A stretch of DNA of 64,000 nt, taken from assembly GCA_009695065.1 (NCBI GenBank), contig SIBR01000014.1, forward strand, positions 14,080 through 78,079, read 5' to 3'. Shown one piece after another: positions 25,233 through 35,163 of this stretch (position 1 is the first letter of the stretch; each line of letters starts with the position of its first letter). Under the pieces are notes generated by a model. The model had not been told where the DNA came from and made no database searches. It saw nothing but the letters and a program-made list of their open reading frames with translations. Origin of the DNA: Opitutus sp. GTDB lineage: Bacteria > Verrucomicrobiota > Verrucomicrobiae > Opitutales > Opitutaceae. The position numbers were made by a program, and so were the translations under genes.

Positions 25233-25913
25233 TTATGCCGGTGAACTTGGAGGATGTTCAACCCGGATCTTGGTCTCCATAGCCGTCTTGAGCGCCCGCA
25301 AATCCTGCGCCAGCGCGTGGAATCCCGGAAAATCGAACTCCAGCCGGCGCAGGTCGCGCCGGTGCCGCTCGACCTCGCGCAGCGCGCAGTGGATTTCGTG
25401 GGGCAAGCTTGGCCGGTCGGTGCCGTAGACGCGGAACTTCAACTGGGCGCGGGTATACGGCAGTCGTCCCGCCGCCTGGCCTGTGACCCACGCCGCCTCG
25501 GTCACGGAAGGTTCCCGGCCGCAAAGATACCACGCCTCGATCGCCGGCACCGCGATGCCCACCCCGCGCAGCACGCGCTCGCGGCCATGCGCCTTGGGCA
25601 GCTTCTTGGCCGTCTGGCGGAAAACGGCCCGAATCTGGCACATCCGGCACTGGGGATGAAAATAGCCCGGCGCGTCGTGGTCCCCGGTGTGAACCACGGA
25701 ATCGTCGGAATCCACGACGACCACAAGGGCGTCGGTGTCGGTGTTGAAATGCAAATGCCGGATGACCGCCGGCAACACCTGCACCACATTCGGCCAGCCC
25801 CGCGCGCGAAACCCCGGCGCCACAAACTGCGGCCGGGCGCCATGGGCGGCCTCGACCAGCACGCGCAATGCGGCCTCATCCGCCGGCGACTCGCTCAGCA
25901 GCGCGAGCTTCAT
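25233..25913 (-). CDS. TOPRIM-like (DUF4276/RloB-type) protein paired with an AAA ATPase
   Basis: A 226-residue protein, family not certain. It has the layout of a small TOPRIM nuclease: an acidic start (LLSESPADEAAL, E8/E13), a strand ending in VVVVDSDDS (D68-x-D70, D71) and a third conserved site GIAVPAIEAWYL (E126-A-W). The E-A-W pattern is typical of DUF4276/RloB proteins. An unusual C89-x-x-C92 lies between (HPQCRMCQ). It overlaps the upstream AAA ATPase gene by 4 bp (ATGA), so the two are translationally coupled. AAA plus TOPRIM pairs occur in phage-defence modules (OLD-like, AbiL, PARIS, RloA/RloB), which is inference here. The Aas-like gene follows within 10 bp. Confidence 0.68.
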   Translation of the reverse strand: MKLALLSESPADEAALRVLVEAAHGARPQFVAPGFRARGWPNVVQVLPAVIRHLHFNTDTDALVVVVDSDDSVVHTGDHDAPGYFHPQCRMCQIRAVFRQTAKKLPKAHGRERVLRGVGIAVPAIEAWYLCGREPSVTEAAWVTGQAAGRLPYTRAQLKFRVYGTDRPSLPHEIHCALREVERHRRDLRRLEFDFPGFHALAQDLRALKTAMETKIRVEHPPSSPA

Positions 25914-26896
25914 TCCTCGTCCGGCACGCCGCCGAGGATGCCGCTATACCACATGTCGCCGAGCGAACCTTCGCGCAGGAGCTCGGGCAGGTCGGGCCGG
26001 TCGGCCAGTCGCTCGAAATGCGCCGCGCGCCCGTGTTTGTGCGAGATCACGATCTCCTCGGGATGCCCGCGGAACAGATCGAGGAGATAGGGCGAGTGGG
26101 TGGTTGCCACCACCTGCGTCGGTGGACGCGTCAGTCCGTGCGACGACGGATAACTCAGCCGATACAGCAGGTCCCGGACTTCGCGCAGCATCCGGGGGTG
26201 AATGCCCCGGTCGACCTCCTCGATGCAGATCAACCGCGGCGGCGCCGACTCGAACGCGAGCGCCAGCAGCGCGAGCAGGTAGAGCGTGCCCTGGGACAAT
26301 TCATTGGCCGGCACCAGGCCGTTTTCCTCGAGCTCCAGTCCGAGTTCGACCTGACCATCCGGTCGCTCGACCAACTCCACCGATCGAAATTCCGAGGCGA
26401 TCCGGCGCATCTCGGCCGTCAGCCCGGCAAAAGCCGCGGGATCGCGCTCGCGAATCTGCGCCAACATGGCGCTCAAGTTGCTCCCGTTACGGGTTAATTT
26501 CTCCCCGTTCTGCCGCGCCGACGGCATACCCATCGCGACGTGATCGAGAGCGTAACTGCGCATGCCGGCGAGTTCGGCGCGCAACGCCGGCCAGCCCGCG
26601 GCATCGGGAGGCTCGATGCCGATAAAATCGCAGGCCTCCTCTGCGACACACCCAAGTCGCGCCGAGATCGTTTCGTGCGGCGGGGAGAAATGGACGTCGA
26701 TCTCCGGGCCGGCCTCCCTGGTCACGGTCCGCGCTTCGCCCGGCGGCAGCTTCGAGAGCGAGCGCAACATCAGGAACGCCTCGATCAGGCTGGTCTTGCC
26801 GCTGCCATTGGGCCCGATGACGAGGTTGAAGGGCGCGAGCGTTAGGCTCGTGGCCCGCAGCGCCTTGAAATTTCGAAAAGCGATCGAAGCGATCAC
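25910..26896 (-). CDS. AAA/ABC-type ATPase with SMC/OLD-like head
   Basis: A 328-residue ATPase of the AAA_15/AAA_21 (OLD/RecF-like) group. It begins MIASIAFRNFKALRATSLTL, with Walker A GPNGSGKTS at residues 28-36. An ABC-signature-like ELSQGTLYLLAL precedes Walker B LICIEEVDRGIHP (E226/E227). The H-loop is TTHSPYLLDLF (His267). The coiled-coil insert is short. It ends in a 4-bp overlap with the TOPRIM-like gene, so the pair is one unit. It starts 36 bp after the end of potA on the same strand. A standalone DNA-repair or defence ATPase role is plausible. No direct evidence for function exists in sequence. Confidence 0.85.
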   Translation of the reverse strand: MIASIAFRNFKALRATSLTLAPFNLVIGPNGSGKTSLIEAFLMLRSLSKLPPGEARTVTREAGPEIDVHFSPPHETISARLGCVAEEACDFIGIEPPDAAGWPALRAELAGMRSYALDHVAMGMPSARQNGEKLTRNGSNLSAMLAQIRERDPAAFAGLTAEMRRIASEFRSVELVERPDGQVELGLELEENGLVPANELSQGTLYLLALLALAFESAPPRLICIEEVDRGIHPRMLREVRDLLYRLSYPSSHGLTRPPTQVVATTHSPYLLDLFRGHPEEIVISHKHGRAAHFERLADRPDLPELLREGSLGDMWYSGILGGVPDEE

Positions 26897-26932
26897 AGCC
26901 GGACGATGAGACGTGGCAGGATGCGATGCAAC

Positions 26933-28021
26933 TCAAGCGTGCCCGCTCCGCACCAATACCAGGTCGTCCGCGTGCATCGAGACCCACACCCGATCGCCCG
27001 CATGCAGGGGCTCGCGCAGCGCACTCTCGTTCGCCACCACCGCCGTCAACCGCGTGCCCGCCAGGGTCGTTAGCACCAGCCGGTCGGTGGCACCCTTGAA
27101 CGTCTCCTCCTCAATCCGCGCCTCAAAGGTGTTTTCACCGGGAAGCGGAACCTTGCTGACATGCACTTTCTCCGGACGGATCGCCAGCATCGCCCGGATG
27201 TCCGGCGCCGGCCATACGCCGGCGGAGAGTTGCAAAGTGAGTCCTCCGGCCACGCGCACGCGCACGCTGGCACCCTCGCGCGCAATCAACTCGGCTTCGA
27301 GTAGATTGGCCTTGCCGATGAACTCCGCCGCGAACGCAGAGGCCGGCCTGTGATAGATTTCGTGCACGCCGGCGAGTTGCTCGATGCGCCCGGCGTGCAT
27401 CAGTGCGATGCGGTCGCTCATCGTCAGGGCCTCTTCCTGATCGTGCGTGACATAGATGAATGTGGTCCCGAGCTGGCGCTGCAGCCGTTTCAACTCGAGT
27501 TGCATCGCGTGCCGCAGACCCGCGTCGAGCGCGGACAACGGCTCGTCGAGGAGGAGCACCGCGGGCCGCGGCGCCAGTGCACGGGCCAGGGCCACGCGCT
27601 GGCGCTGACCCCCGGAAAGCTGATGGGGCTTCCGGTCCTCCAGGCCGGCAAGCGACACCAGGGCCACGGCCTCGGCTACCCGCGCCACGATTTCGGGCGC
27701 GGGCAGCCGCTGCATGCGCAGGCCGAACGCGACGTTGTCGCGTACGCTGAGATGCGGAAAGAGCGCATAGCTCTGGAAAACCTGGTTCACGTTACGCCGG
27801 TAGGGCGGGAGCTGCGTCACGTCCGCCCCGTCGAGCCACACCGTGCCACGCTCCGGAAGATCGAAGCCGGCGATCAACCGCAGCACGGTCGTCTTGCCGC
27901 AGCCGGAAGGGCCCAGCAACGTGAGAAATTCACCCGCGTAGATCGTCAGGCTGACGTCCTGGACGGCGGCCACGAGGCCGAAATGCTTCGTGACACGGCG
28001 CAGCTCGATCGTGGCGCTCAT
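26933..28021 (-). CDS. potA: Spermidine/putrescine ABC transporter, ATP-binding subunit
   Basis: A 362-residue ABC ATPase. Walker [10 protein letters not shown] is at residues 37-45, signature [17 protein letters not shown], Walker [12 protein letters not shown] and H-loop [15 protein letters not shown]. The C-terminal TOBE_2 regulatory domain (about 240-360) includes [13 protein letters not shown]. It energises polyamine import at the inner membrane. Its start overlaps the stop of potB by 4 bp. The 3' end is 36 bp from the AAA ATPase gene. Confidence 0.93.
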   Translation of the reverse strand: MSATIELRRVTKHFGLVAAVQDVSLTIYAGEFLTLLGPSGCGKTTVLRLIAGFDLPERGTVWLDGADVTQLPPYRRNVNQVFQSYALFPHLSVRDNVAFGLRMQRLPAPEIVARVAEAVALVSLAGLEDRKPHQLSGGQRQRVALARALAPRPAVLLLDEPLSALDAGLRHAMQLELKRLQRQLGTTFIYVTHDQEEALTMSDRIALMHAGRIEQLAGVHEIYHRPASAFAAEFIGKANLLEAELIAREGASVRVRVAGGLTLQLSAGVWPAPDIRAMLAIRPEKVHVSKVPLPGENTFEARIEEETFKGATDRLVLTTLAGTRLTAVVANESALREPLHAGDRVWVSMHADDLVLVRSGHA

Positions 28022-28866
28022 CGGCGCACCTCCCCAAAACGCCCGCCCCGGCGCTGGAGCAGCCAGTACGCCGCGACAAACAGCAGCAGGAAGATGACGC
28101 CGAGAGCCGCGCCGAACGGCTTGTCGCGGGCCTGGCCGACGAATTGATCCTGGATGACGTTGCCGATCATCGGCACGCGCGCCCCGCCCATGAGATCAGT
28201 GACCGCAAACATGCCGATGGCCGGCACGAAAACCATCAGGATACCCGCCAGGAGACCGGGCCGCGTGAGCGGCAGTACAATCTGGACGAAGGCGCGCCAG
28301 GGACCGCAGCCGAGATCCTGGGCCGTCTCGATCAGGGCGGGATCGAGTTTTTCCGCGCTGCCGTAAATCGGCAGGATCATGAACGGGAGATAAACGTAGA
28401 CCAATCCGATGAGCACCGCCACCGGCGTGTAAAGCAGTTCAAGCGGCGCGACGATTGCTCCCGCCGACAGCAACAGGCTATTGAGCAGTCCTTCCGACTT
28501 GAGGATCGTAATCCACGCGTAGGTGCGAATCAGAAAACTAGTCCAGAACGGGATCATGATCAGGAGCAACAGCCGGTTCCGCCAGGGCCCGCCGGCCCGG
28601 GCAATGAACCAGGCCACGGGATAACCGAGGACCGCACAAATCACCGTCGTCAATCCGGCGTAGCCGAGCGACCGGCCGAAGACGTTCAAGTAAATCGGAT
28701 CGAACACCCGGCGGTAATTTTCCCATGAGAAGGTGAAAATCACGCGACCCAGCTCGTCGCGTTCCGCGAAACTGTACGCGACGAGAATCCCGGCCGGCAC
28801 GACGACGAACGCCACGAGCCAGAGCACCAGCGGAGCCAGCAGGAGCCAGAGGGAAAGTCGCTTCAT
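28018..28866 (-). CDS. potB: Spermidine/putrescine ABC transporter, permease PotB
   Basis: A 282-residue inner-membrane permease with six predicted helices, the first being [20 protein letters not shown]. The EAA-type loop that contacts the ATPase is visible as [23 protein letters not shown]. Other conserved parts are [15 protein letters not shown] and [17 protein letters not shown]. It is coupled to potA by a 4-bp overlap and lies 88 bp downstream of potD. Confidence 0.92.
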   Translation of the reverse strand: MKRLSLWLLLAPLVLWLVAFVVVPAGILVAYSFAERDELGRVIFTFSWENYRRVFDPIYLNVFGRSLGYAGLTTVICAVLGYPVAWFIARAGGPWRNRLLLLIMIPFWTSFLIRTYAWITILKSEGLLNSLLLSAGAIVAPLELLYTPVAVLIGLVYVYLPFMILPIYGSAEKLDPALIETAQDLGCGPWRAFVQIVLPLTRPGLLAGILMVFVPAIGMFAVTDLMGGARVPMIGNVIQDQFVGQARDKPFGAALGVIFLLLFVAAYWLLQRRGGRFGEVRR

Positions 28867-28954
28867 GGGCGCGGCGGGGGCGACGGGGCGGTTTCGCGGC
28901 GGCCCCCTGGTGCGCGACGCGGCGCCACCGGAGTAACTCGAATCGCGTGCGGGC

Positions 28955-30007
28955 TCATTGGGCGCTTTTCAAATCGGTCACGAGCTTGTCGATGTCGGCC
29001 GCCGCCTTCCCGATGTCGCGAAACGGCTGGAACGTTTCGAGTTTCGGATAACTGGCCGGATTGGCGAGTTGGGCCGGGGAAAGGAGTTTCCGCGCCGCGG
29101 CGTTGGGATTGGTGTAGGGAAACTCATCGGAGATCAGCTTGCTGACGCCGGGCCGCAGCACGTAGTCGAGGAAGCGATGGGCGGCATCGACGTTCGTCGC
29201 CGCCACGGGGATCGCAAGCACGTCCACGAACGGATGCACCCCCTCGGCCGGCAGCACATAGCTGAACTTCCGATGCTGCGCGATCAACCGCGCCGCCTCG
29301 CCGCTCCAGACCACGCCCAGGTCGACGTCGCCGTTGAGCAGGGGCGTCTTCGGGCTGTCGGAGTCGAATACCTTCACCAGCTTGAGCCAGGCGGCGACGA
29401 GCGGCCTGGCCTGCGCGAGCGCGGCGGGGGTGATCGCATTTGGATCGAGCCCGAGGGTGACGAGCGCCCAGCTCACGATCTCCCGGTTGTCGTTCACCAC
29501 GACGATGCGATTTTTAAACTTCGTTTGAAACAGATCGCGAAAGCCGCGGATCGGCTCTTTCACGATGGCCGTGTTGACCACGATGCCCACCGTGCCGGTC
29601 ATGTAGGGCACCGTGAATTTCTGCCCGGGATCGTGGGGCAGCTGCAAAAACTCCGGCGCGATATTCTTCAAGTTGGGCAGCTTCGCCAGATCGAGCGGCC
29701 GGAGCAGCCGGTGCTTGATCAGCGACTCGGCGATGTAGTCCGGCGGCTGCACGAGATCGAAGGCGGCGCCGCCGGAAAGGAGCTTGGACAGCATTTCCTC
29801 CCCCGAGGCGTAGGTGTCGTAGTTGACCTTGATGCCAGTCTCCCGCGTAAAGCCGGCGATGACGGCCTGGGGTACGTATTCGGACCACGCGAAAAGATTC
29901 AACTCCGCGGCGGCGCGCAGGCCGGGGCCGCCGCCGGCGGCGGCGGCCAGAAGCAGGAGCGTCAGCGCCAGGCGCCCATGAGGGATGCGGGGAAAAAACG
30001 CGGCCAT
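28955..30007 (-). CDS. potD: Spermidine/putrescine-binding periplasmic protein PotD
   Basis: A 350-residue solute-binding protein. A signal peptide (LALTLLLLAAAAGGGPGLRAAA) is followed by the mature start ELNLFAWSEYVPQAVIAGF, typical of PotD/PotF. Further family marks are YDTYASGEEMLSKL, YDLV-like AFDLVQPPDYIAE, VPYMTGTVGIVVN and DLGVVWSGEAARL. It captures polyamines in the periplasm for PotB/PotC. It lies 15 bp after potC and 88 bp before potB. The gene order C-D-B-A differs from the A-B-C-D order of E. coli. Confidence 0.93.
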   Translation of the reverse strand: MAAFFPRIPHGRLALTLLLLAAAAGGGPGLRAAAELNLFAWSEYVPQAVIAGFTRETGIKVNYDTYASGEEMLSKLLSGGAAFDLVQPPDYIAESLIKHRLLRPLDLAKLPNLKNIAPEFLQLPHDPGQKFTVPYMTGTVGIVVNTAIVKEPIRGFRDLFQTKFKNRIVVVNDNREIVSWALVTLGLDPNAITPAALAQARPLVAAWLKLVKVFDSDSPKTPLLNGDVDLGVVWSGEAARLIAQHRKFSYVLPAEGVHPFVDVLAIPVAATNVDAAHRFLDYVLRPGVSKLISDEFPYTNPNAAARKLLSPAQLANPASYPKLETFQPFRDIGKAAADIDKLVTDLKSAQ

Positions 30008-30022
30008 GAAGGGGAAGATAAA

Positions 30023-30838
30023 TCAGCGGATGGATTTCTTGAGCCACTCCGAGAAAACCACCGCCGCCAGGGTCGCGAGAATGAAAATCGCGGAGAGCGC
30101 GTTGAGCATCGGATTGAGGCCCACCTTGGCCATGCCGAAGATCCGCAACGGGAGGGTGGCCGACGCGGGACTCGCGGTGAAATACGTCACGATGACTTCG
30201 TCCATCGACAGCGTGAATGCCATCAGGGCACCCGCGATGATCGCGGGGCGGAGGCTGGGCACGATCACCAGCCAGAACGCGCGGACCGGAGTTGCCCCGA
30301 GGTCCAGCGCCGCCTCTTCCAGCGCCGGGTCGAGTCCGGCGAGCCGCGCCTGCACGGCCAGCAGCACGAAGGGAAAGCAAAACGTGATATGCGCGAAAAT
30401 CACCGTCGCGAATCCGAGCGGCAGTCCCACGGTGGCAAACATCACGAGCAGACTCACGCCCATGATGATTTCCGGCATCATCACGGGCACCCCGACGAGC
30501 GTTTGCACCAAGCGGAAGCCCCGAAAGTGGTAACGGTGCAGCACCCAGGCCCCGAGCGTGCCGAGGACCACGGATGCGGCGGTCGTCACCCCGGCGACAA
30601 TCAGGCTGTTCCCCAGGGCGCGCATCAGCGGCGCGTGCGTCCACACCTCCCGGTACCATTCGAGTGTGAAGCGCTCCCAAACGATGTTGAGCCGCGACGA
30701 ATTGAACGAATACACCACCAGCACGAAAATCGGCAGATAGAGGAAAACGAGCACCGCGGCCGTCCAACCTCCGAGCAGCAGGTGAAAAACGCGCGGGCCC
30801 GTCAGCGGATGGCGGGGTGGGGCGGAGTCGGGCGGCAT
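30023..30838 (-). CDS. potC: Spermidine/putrescine ABC transporter, permease PotC
   Basis: A 271-residue inner-membrane permease, first in the pot unit. The opening helix is VLVFLYLPIFVLVVYSFNSS, with the EAA loop LEEAALDLGATPVRAFWLVI and the late motif FTLSMDEVIVTYFTA typical of PotC/PotI. It has six predicted membrane segments. It lies 81 bp downstream of pilC on the same strand, with no terminator recognised in the gap. Confidence 0.93.
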   Translation of the reverse strand: MPPDSAPPRHPLTGPRVFHLLLGGWTAAVLVFLYLPIFVLVVYSFNSSRLNIVWERFTLEWYREVWTHAPLMRALGNSLIVAGVTTAASVVLGTLGAWVLHRYHFRGFRLVQTLVGVPVMMPEIIMGVSLLVMFATVGLPLGFATVIFAHITFCFPFVLLAVQARLAGLDPALEEAALDLGATPVRAFWLVIVPSLRPAIIAGALMAFTLSMDEVIVTYFTASPASATLPLRIFGMAKVGLNPMLNALSAIFILATLAAVVFSEWLKKSIR

Positions 30839-30919
30839 GATGGCGCAAGTAGGATCGCGAAAATTATATGGGAAGGTTGCACGCGGATCCGTCGCACCGA
30901 CGCGCCAAAGACCGGCCGC

Positions 30920-32098
30920 TCAGGATAGGTACTGGATGATGCTCACCAGCGGCAAGAAGAGCGCGATCACGATCGTGCCGACCATCAGGGCCATGAGCAC
31001 GATCATCACCGGCTCGATGATGGAGGTCAGTCCGGCCACGGCGTTATCCACCTCTTCATCGTAAGTGTCGGCAATGCGGGTGAGCATGTCCGGCAACGCG
31101 CCCGTTTCCTCCCCCACCTCGATCATGCTGGTCACCATGCCCGGGAAAATCCGGGTCGACTCCAGTGGCCCGGCCACGCCGTCGCCCTCCTTGACGCGGT
31201 CGTGCACCACGTTGATCGCATTGGCTACATGCAGATTGCCGCTGGTGTCGCGGGTGATCACCAGTGCCTGCAGGATCGGCACGCCCGAAGCCAGCAGGGT
31301 TCCGAACGTCCGAGTGAAACGGGCGATGGCGGCCTTCAAAAACAAATCGCCGGTCACGGGCAGCCGGATCAAAGCCCAGTCGATCGCCCGCCGGCCCCGG
31401 CGCGTCCGGCCCACGAGTTGAAAACCGACATAGGCGGCGGAAAAACCGGCCCCCGCCACCACGTAATGGTTCTTGAGGAAATTGCTCACGGTGAGCAGCC
31501 CCTGGGTCAGCGCCGGCAGGGGCTGCCCCTTCAGAAGCCCGCTGAAAATATCCTGGAATTTCGGCACCACGAAAATCATCAGCACGGATACGATGGCCGC
31601 CGCGACACACACGACGATCACGGGATAAATCATCGCCGATTTCACTTTCCCGGAGATTCGCTGGGCCTTCTCCATGAAGACCGCGAGGCGCTCGAGGATG
31701 GTGTCGAGCACGCCGCCGGCCTCGCCCGCCTTGACCATGTTGACGTAGAGCCGGTCAAAGACGCGATCGTTCGCCGCCAGACCGTCGGAAAAATTCCCGC
31801 CCGACCGGATGGTGTCGGCGATGTTTTCGATCACGGCCTGGAACGCCGGCCGCTTCTCCTGTCGCGCGAGCACCTCCAGGCTGCGCAGAATCGGCATGCC
31901 GGCGCGAACCAGCGTCGCCAGCTGGCGGGTGAAGACGGCGAGGCCCTTGGCATTGATCAGCCGGCCGAAAATACCCCTCCGGCGCCGGGCGGCGGCACTG
32001 GCCGGCCCGACCCGGCCGCCCGGCCGTCCGGCCGTCTTCGCCGGGAGTGCAGCCGAAGCGGTCAGAGGCGCATCGGCGCGAATGGAGAATTTAGCCAT
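30920..32098 (-). CDS. pilC: Type IV pilus / type II secretion inner-membrane protein PilC/GspF
   Basis: A 392-residue platform protein with two T2SSF domains. The first includes FTRQLATLVRAGMPILRSLEVL, and the second FTRTFGTLLASGVPILQALVI. Three membrane segments are visible, for example YPVIVVCVAAAIVSVLMIFVVP and the C-terminal IVLMALMVGTIVIALFLPL. The conserved MTSMIEVGEETGALPDML is intact. It anchors the PilB and PilT motors to the inner membrane. It lies 27 bp downstream of the second pilB-like gene. The N-terminal 45 residues are Ala/Arg/Pro-rich and less conserved. Confidence 0.94.
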   Translation of the reverse strand: MAKFSIRADAPLTASAALPAKTAGRPGGRVGPASAAARRRRGIFGRLINAKGLAVFTRQLATLVRAGMPILRSLEVLARQEKRPAFQAVIENIADTIRSGGNFSDGLAANDRVFDRLYVNMVKAGEAGGVLDTILERLAVFMEKAQRISGKVKSAMIYPVIVVCVAAAIVSVLMIFVVPKFQDIFSGLLKGQPLPALTQGLLTVSNFLKNHYVVAGAGFSAAYVGFQLVGRTRRGRRAIDWALIRLPVTGDLFLKAAIARFTRTFGTLLASGVPILQALVITRDTSGNLHVANAINVVHDRVKEGDGVAGPLESTRIFPGMVTSMIEVGEETGALPDMLTRIADTYDEEVDNAVAGLTSIIEPVMIVLMALMVGTIVIALFLPLVSIIQYLS

Positions 32099-32125
32099 GG
32101 GGGAAATCGACGGGTGCCGGGTGCG

Positions 32126-33820
32126 TCACGTATATTTAATCACTTCTTCGACTGACGTGTGGCCGTCGAAGATGGCGCGAAGTCCGTCGTCCCGCAGCGT
32201 CCGCATGCCGTGTTCGATGGCCTTTTGTCGAATCACCAGCGTCGGGGCGCGGGCCGTGATCAAGTCGCGCACGGGTTCGCTGACGCGCAGCCATTCAAAA
32301 ATGCCGAGCCGACCACGATAGCCGGACTGGCTGCACGCGGGGCAGCCCCGCCCATGGGAAAATTGCCGGTCGCCGGAACCATTGCTCCGCAGGCCGAGCT
32401 GCGTGAGCATTTCGGGCGCGGGATCGTACGCGGTTTTGCACTGCCGGCAAATCCGCCGCACGAGCCGCTGCGCGAGGACCGCTTCCAGCGTGGACGCCAC
32501 GAGGAAAGACTCCACCCCCATGTCGACGAGCCGGGTAACCGCGCCCGCGGCGTCGTTCGTGTGCAGCGTCGAAAGCACCAGATGGCCGGTGAGCGAGGCT
32601 TGAATGGCAATCTGGGCGGTCTCGAGGTCGCGGATCTCCCCCACCATGATCACATCGGGATCCTGCCGCAAAAACGACCGCAACACCGCCGCGAACGTCA
32701 GGCCCACCAGAGGATTCACCGGGACCTGCATCATGCCCTCGATCTCGTATTCCACCGGGTCCTCCGCGGTCAGGATCTTCAAGTCGATCGTGTTGATCAC
32801 CCGCAGACCGCTGTAAAGCGTCGTGGTCTTGCCGGAGCCGGTCGGCCCGGTGACGATAAAGATCCCGTTCGGCCGGCGCACGAGTTCCTGTACGCCGGCA
32901 AACACGTCGGCGGGCATCTCCAGCTGGGTGATGTCGAGTTGCACCGCCGACTGGTCGAGCACCCGCAACACCACGCTTTCGCCAAACTGGGTCGGAAGGG
33001 TCGACACCCGCAGATCGACCGGCCGGCCGGCGACCGCGATCTTGATTCGGCCGTCCTGCGGAATGCGGCGCTCGGCGATGTTGAGATTGGCGAGGACCTT
33101 GATGCGCGAGATGATGGGCAGGGCCAGTGACTTCGGCGGCGGAGCCATTTCGTGGAGCGCACCGTCGATGCGATAACGAATCTTGAACTCGTGCTCGAAG
33201 GGCTCGAAATGGACATCGCTCGCCTGGTCCCGGATCGCCTGGCCCAGCACCAGATTCACTAACTTGATGATCGGCGTTTGTTCGGCCAGCGCCTCGATAT
33301 CGCGTTTCGAGAGCTCCCGATCCTCGGCCGGCGCGAGCCAGTCGGCCCGAATTTCCTGGAGCAGGTCGTCGAGGCTCTCCTCGTTTTCACCATAGTGGAG
33401 CTTGATCTGGATCTCGACCTTGTCGGGGTCGGCAAAAAAAAGCCTCACCTGCCGGTTGAGGGCGAACGCCAGGTCGTCGACCGCATGCGGACTGAACGGG
33501 TCCGCCACCACGAGATCGATGTTCCGATCGTCGGCCTGCAGCGGCATCACCCCATAGTCGCGAGCGAGCCGGCCGGTGACCGCGGCAATGGCCGCGCCAG
33601 GAAACTGGGCCGGCAACTCGGGCAGGAAGTCGTAGCCGAGATGATCGGCAATGCGCCGGAAGAGATCAGCCCGGTCGATGAGGCCGAGGTCGACCACGAC
33701 GTCCGCGAGCGATTTGCCGGTGGCACGATGCTCCGCATTGAGCTCGTCGAGGTCCGCCGTCTCCACCAGCCGCTGTTCCTTCAGGAACTCGTAAACGGCC
33801 GCATTGTGGCTGGGGAACAT
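32126..33820 (-). CDS. PilB/GspE-type secretion/pilus assembly ATPase (copy 2)
   Basis: A 564-residue hexameric ATPase. The N-terminal MshEN/GSPII_E domain covers about 1-150. The ATPase part has SDVHFEPFE, Walker A GPTGSGKTTT at 325-334, the Asp box ILTAEDPVEYEIEG, Walker [16 protein letters not shown] and the His box STLHTNDA. The zinc-binding cysteines CRQC and CPAC before YRGRLGIFEWL are present. It drives pilus extension or pseudopilus assembly. It is flanked by pilT (15 bp) and pilC (27 bp) and is probably the partner of PilC. Confidence 0.93.
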   Translation of the reverse strand: MFPSHNAAVYEFLKEQRLVETADLDELNAEHRATGKSLADVVVDLGLIDRADLFRRIADHLGYDFLPELPAQFPGAAIAAVTGRLARDYGVMPLQADDRNIDLVVADPFSPHAVDDLAFALNRQVRLFFADPDKVEIQIKLHYGENEESLDDLLQEIRADWLAPAEDRELSKRDIEALAEQTPIIKLVNLVLGQAIRDQASDVHFEPFEHEFKIRYRIDGALHEMAPPPKSLALPIISRIKVLANLNIAERRIPQDGRIKIAVAGRPVDLRVSTLPTQFGESVVLRVLDQSAVQLDITQLEMPADVFAGVQELVRRPNGIFIVTGPTGSGKTTTLYSGLRVINTIDLKILTAEDPVEYEIEGMMQVPVNPLVGLTFAAVLRSFLRQDPDVIMVGEIRDLETAQIAIQASLTGHLVLSTLHTNDAAGAVTRLVDMGVESFLVASTLEAVLAQRLVRRICRQCKTAYDPAPEMLTQLGLRSNGSGDRQFSHGRGCPACSQSGYRGRLGIFEWLRVSEPVRDLITARAPTLVIRQKAIEHGMRTLRDDGLRAIFDGHTSVEEVIKYT

Positions 33821-33835
33821 GACCGGCGCAGGGAC

Positions 33836-34918
33836 TCACACCTCGCGAAGCTTCAACCCCATCTGGAGGAATTTCTCGCGCATCAAATTCGGGTCCTGCG
33901 CCTTGTCCAGCGCCTCGTCCGGCGATACGAGTTCGCGGTTCACGAGGCTCATCAAATGCGTGTCCATGGTGATCATGCCCAGCTGGGCGCCCGTCTGAAT
34001 GTCGGACGTGATCCGGAACGTCTTGTTTTCGCGGATGAGAGAACCGATGGAGGTCGTGTTGACCATAATTTCGTAGGCCGCGATGCGGCCGCCGCCGACC
34101 TTTTTGCACAGGACCTGGGAGATGACCGCGACCAGCGACGACGCGAGCTGCGTGCGAATCATGTCCTTAATGTTTGCCGGGAAGGCATCGACGATGCGAT
34201 CGACGGTTTTCGCCGCGCTGTTGGTGTGCAGGGTACCGAAGACCAGATGGCCCGTCTCGGCGGCGCTGATCGCCGCCTCGATCGTCTCCAGATCGCGCAT
34301 TTCACCGACGAGAATGACATCCGGATCCTGCCGCAAGGCGCGCCGGATCGCCTCGGAAAAACTCGGCACGTCGACGTGCACCTCGCGCTGCGTCACGACA
34401 CAACGCTTGTGATTGTGGTAATATTCGATCGGGTCCTCGATCGTGATGATGTGCCCGTCGCGGGACTCGTTCATGTAGTTCACCATCGAGGCGAGGGTCG
34501 TCGACTTGCCCGAGCCAGTCGGACCGGTGACGAGAATGAGGCCGCGCGGCCGGAAGAGCAGTTCGCGGATCTTGTCGGGTAGGCCAATGTCACGCAGGCC
34601 GAACATCTTGTAGGGGATCTGCCGCAGGACCATACCGTAGTTCGACTTGGACTTGAGCACCGACACGCGGAAACGAGCCTTTTCGCCGAAAGCGAAACCG
34701 AAATCGGCGCCGCCATTGAGCTTCACGTTGCTCACATGGGAATCGGGCGTGATGGCCAGCATGAGCTTCTCCGTGTCGCCCGGCGAGAGCGGCGGACCGT
34801 CGATCGGCATCATGCTACCACTAAGCCGCAGCGTTGGCGGCTGGCCGACTTGCAAGTGGAGATCGGAGGCGCCCTGGTCGACCATCAGATCGAGCAAATC
34901 ATTCATTTCGTAGCTCAT
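33836..34918 (-). CDS. pilT: Twitching motility / pilus retraction ATPase PilT
   Basis: A 360-residue retraction ATPase. The ATG at 34918 ([21 protein letters not shown]) is preferred over an upstream ATG at 34954, which adds a Pro/Arg leader absent in the family. Walker [10 protein letters not shown] is at residues 132-140. The Asp box is [11 protein letters not shown], Walker [16 protein letters not shown] and His box [14 protein letters not shown]. The PAS-like N-terminal domain shows [11 protein letters not shown]. It is located between the two pilB-like genes. The AIRNLIRE-type retraction motif of classical PilT appears divergent ([16 protein letters not shown]). Confidence 0.94.
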   Translation of the reverse strand: MSYEMNDLLDLMVDQGASDLHLQVGQPPTLRLSGSMMPIDGPPLSPGDTEKLMLAITPDSHVSNVKLNGGADFGFAFGEKARFRVSVLKSKSNYGMVLRQIPYKMFGLRDIGLPDKIRELLFRPRGLILVTGPTGSGKSTTLASMVNYMNESRDGHIITIEDPIEYYHNHKRCVVTQREVHVDVPSFSEAIRRALRQDPDVILVGEMRDLETIEAAISAAETGHLVFGTLHTNSAAKTVDRIVDAFPANIKDMIRTQLASSLVAVISQVLCKKVGGGRIAAYEIMVNTTSIGSLIRENKTFRITSDIQTGAQLGMITMDTHLMSLVNRELVSPDEALDKAQDPNLMREKFLQMGLKLREV

Positions 34919-35163
34919 GGTGCGGGGGGATGGAGGGATGGAAATCGCGCGCAATAGCCAGGCTGGGAGTGAGACGAGGGACCATGGTAACGATCAAGCC
35001 GGGCCGACTCAAGAGCAGCCCGAACCCGGAGACGAGTTCTCCCGCATTCGCCAGAATGCTGCCGGCGGCGCGCCGACCGGAGGCCCGCCGGACGGCTCCG
35101 GCCGGGCCGCTGACAAACCCGTGGGGAAAGCGGAGGCATGGAAATTTAAACACGGGCCGCGCT

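Noticed and set aside
28958..30928. 656-codon plus-strand open frame
   Set aside because: Antisense to potD and potC. It is His/Arg/Glu-rich and has no recognisable domain.
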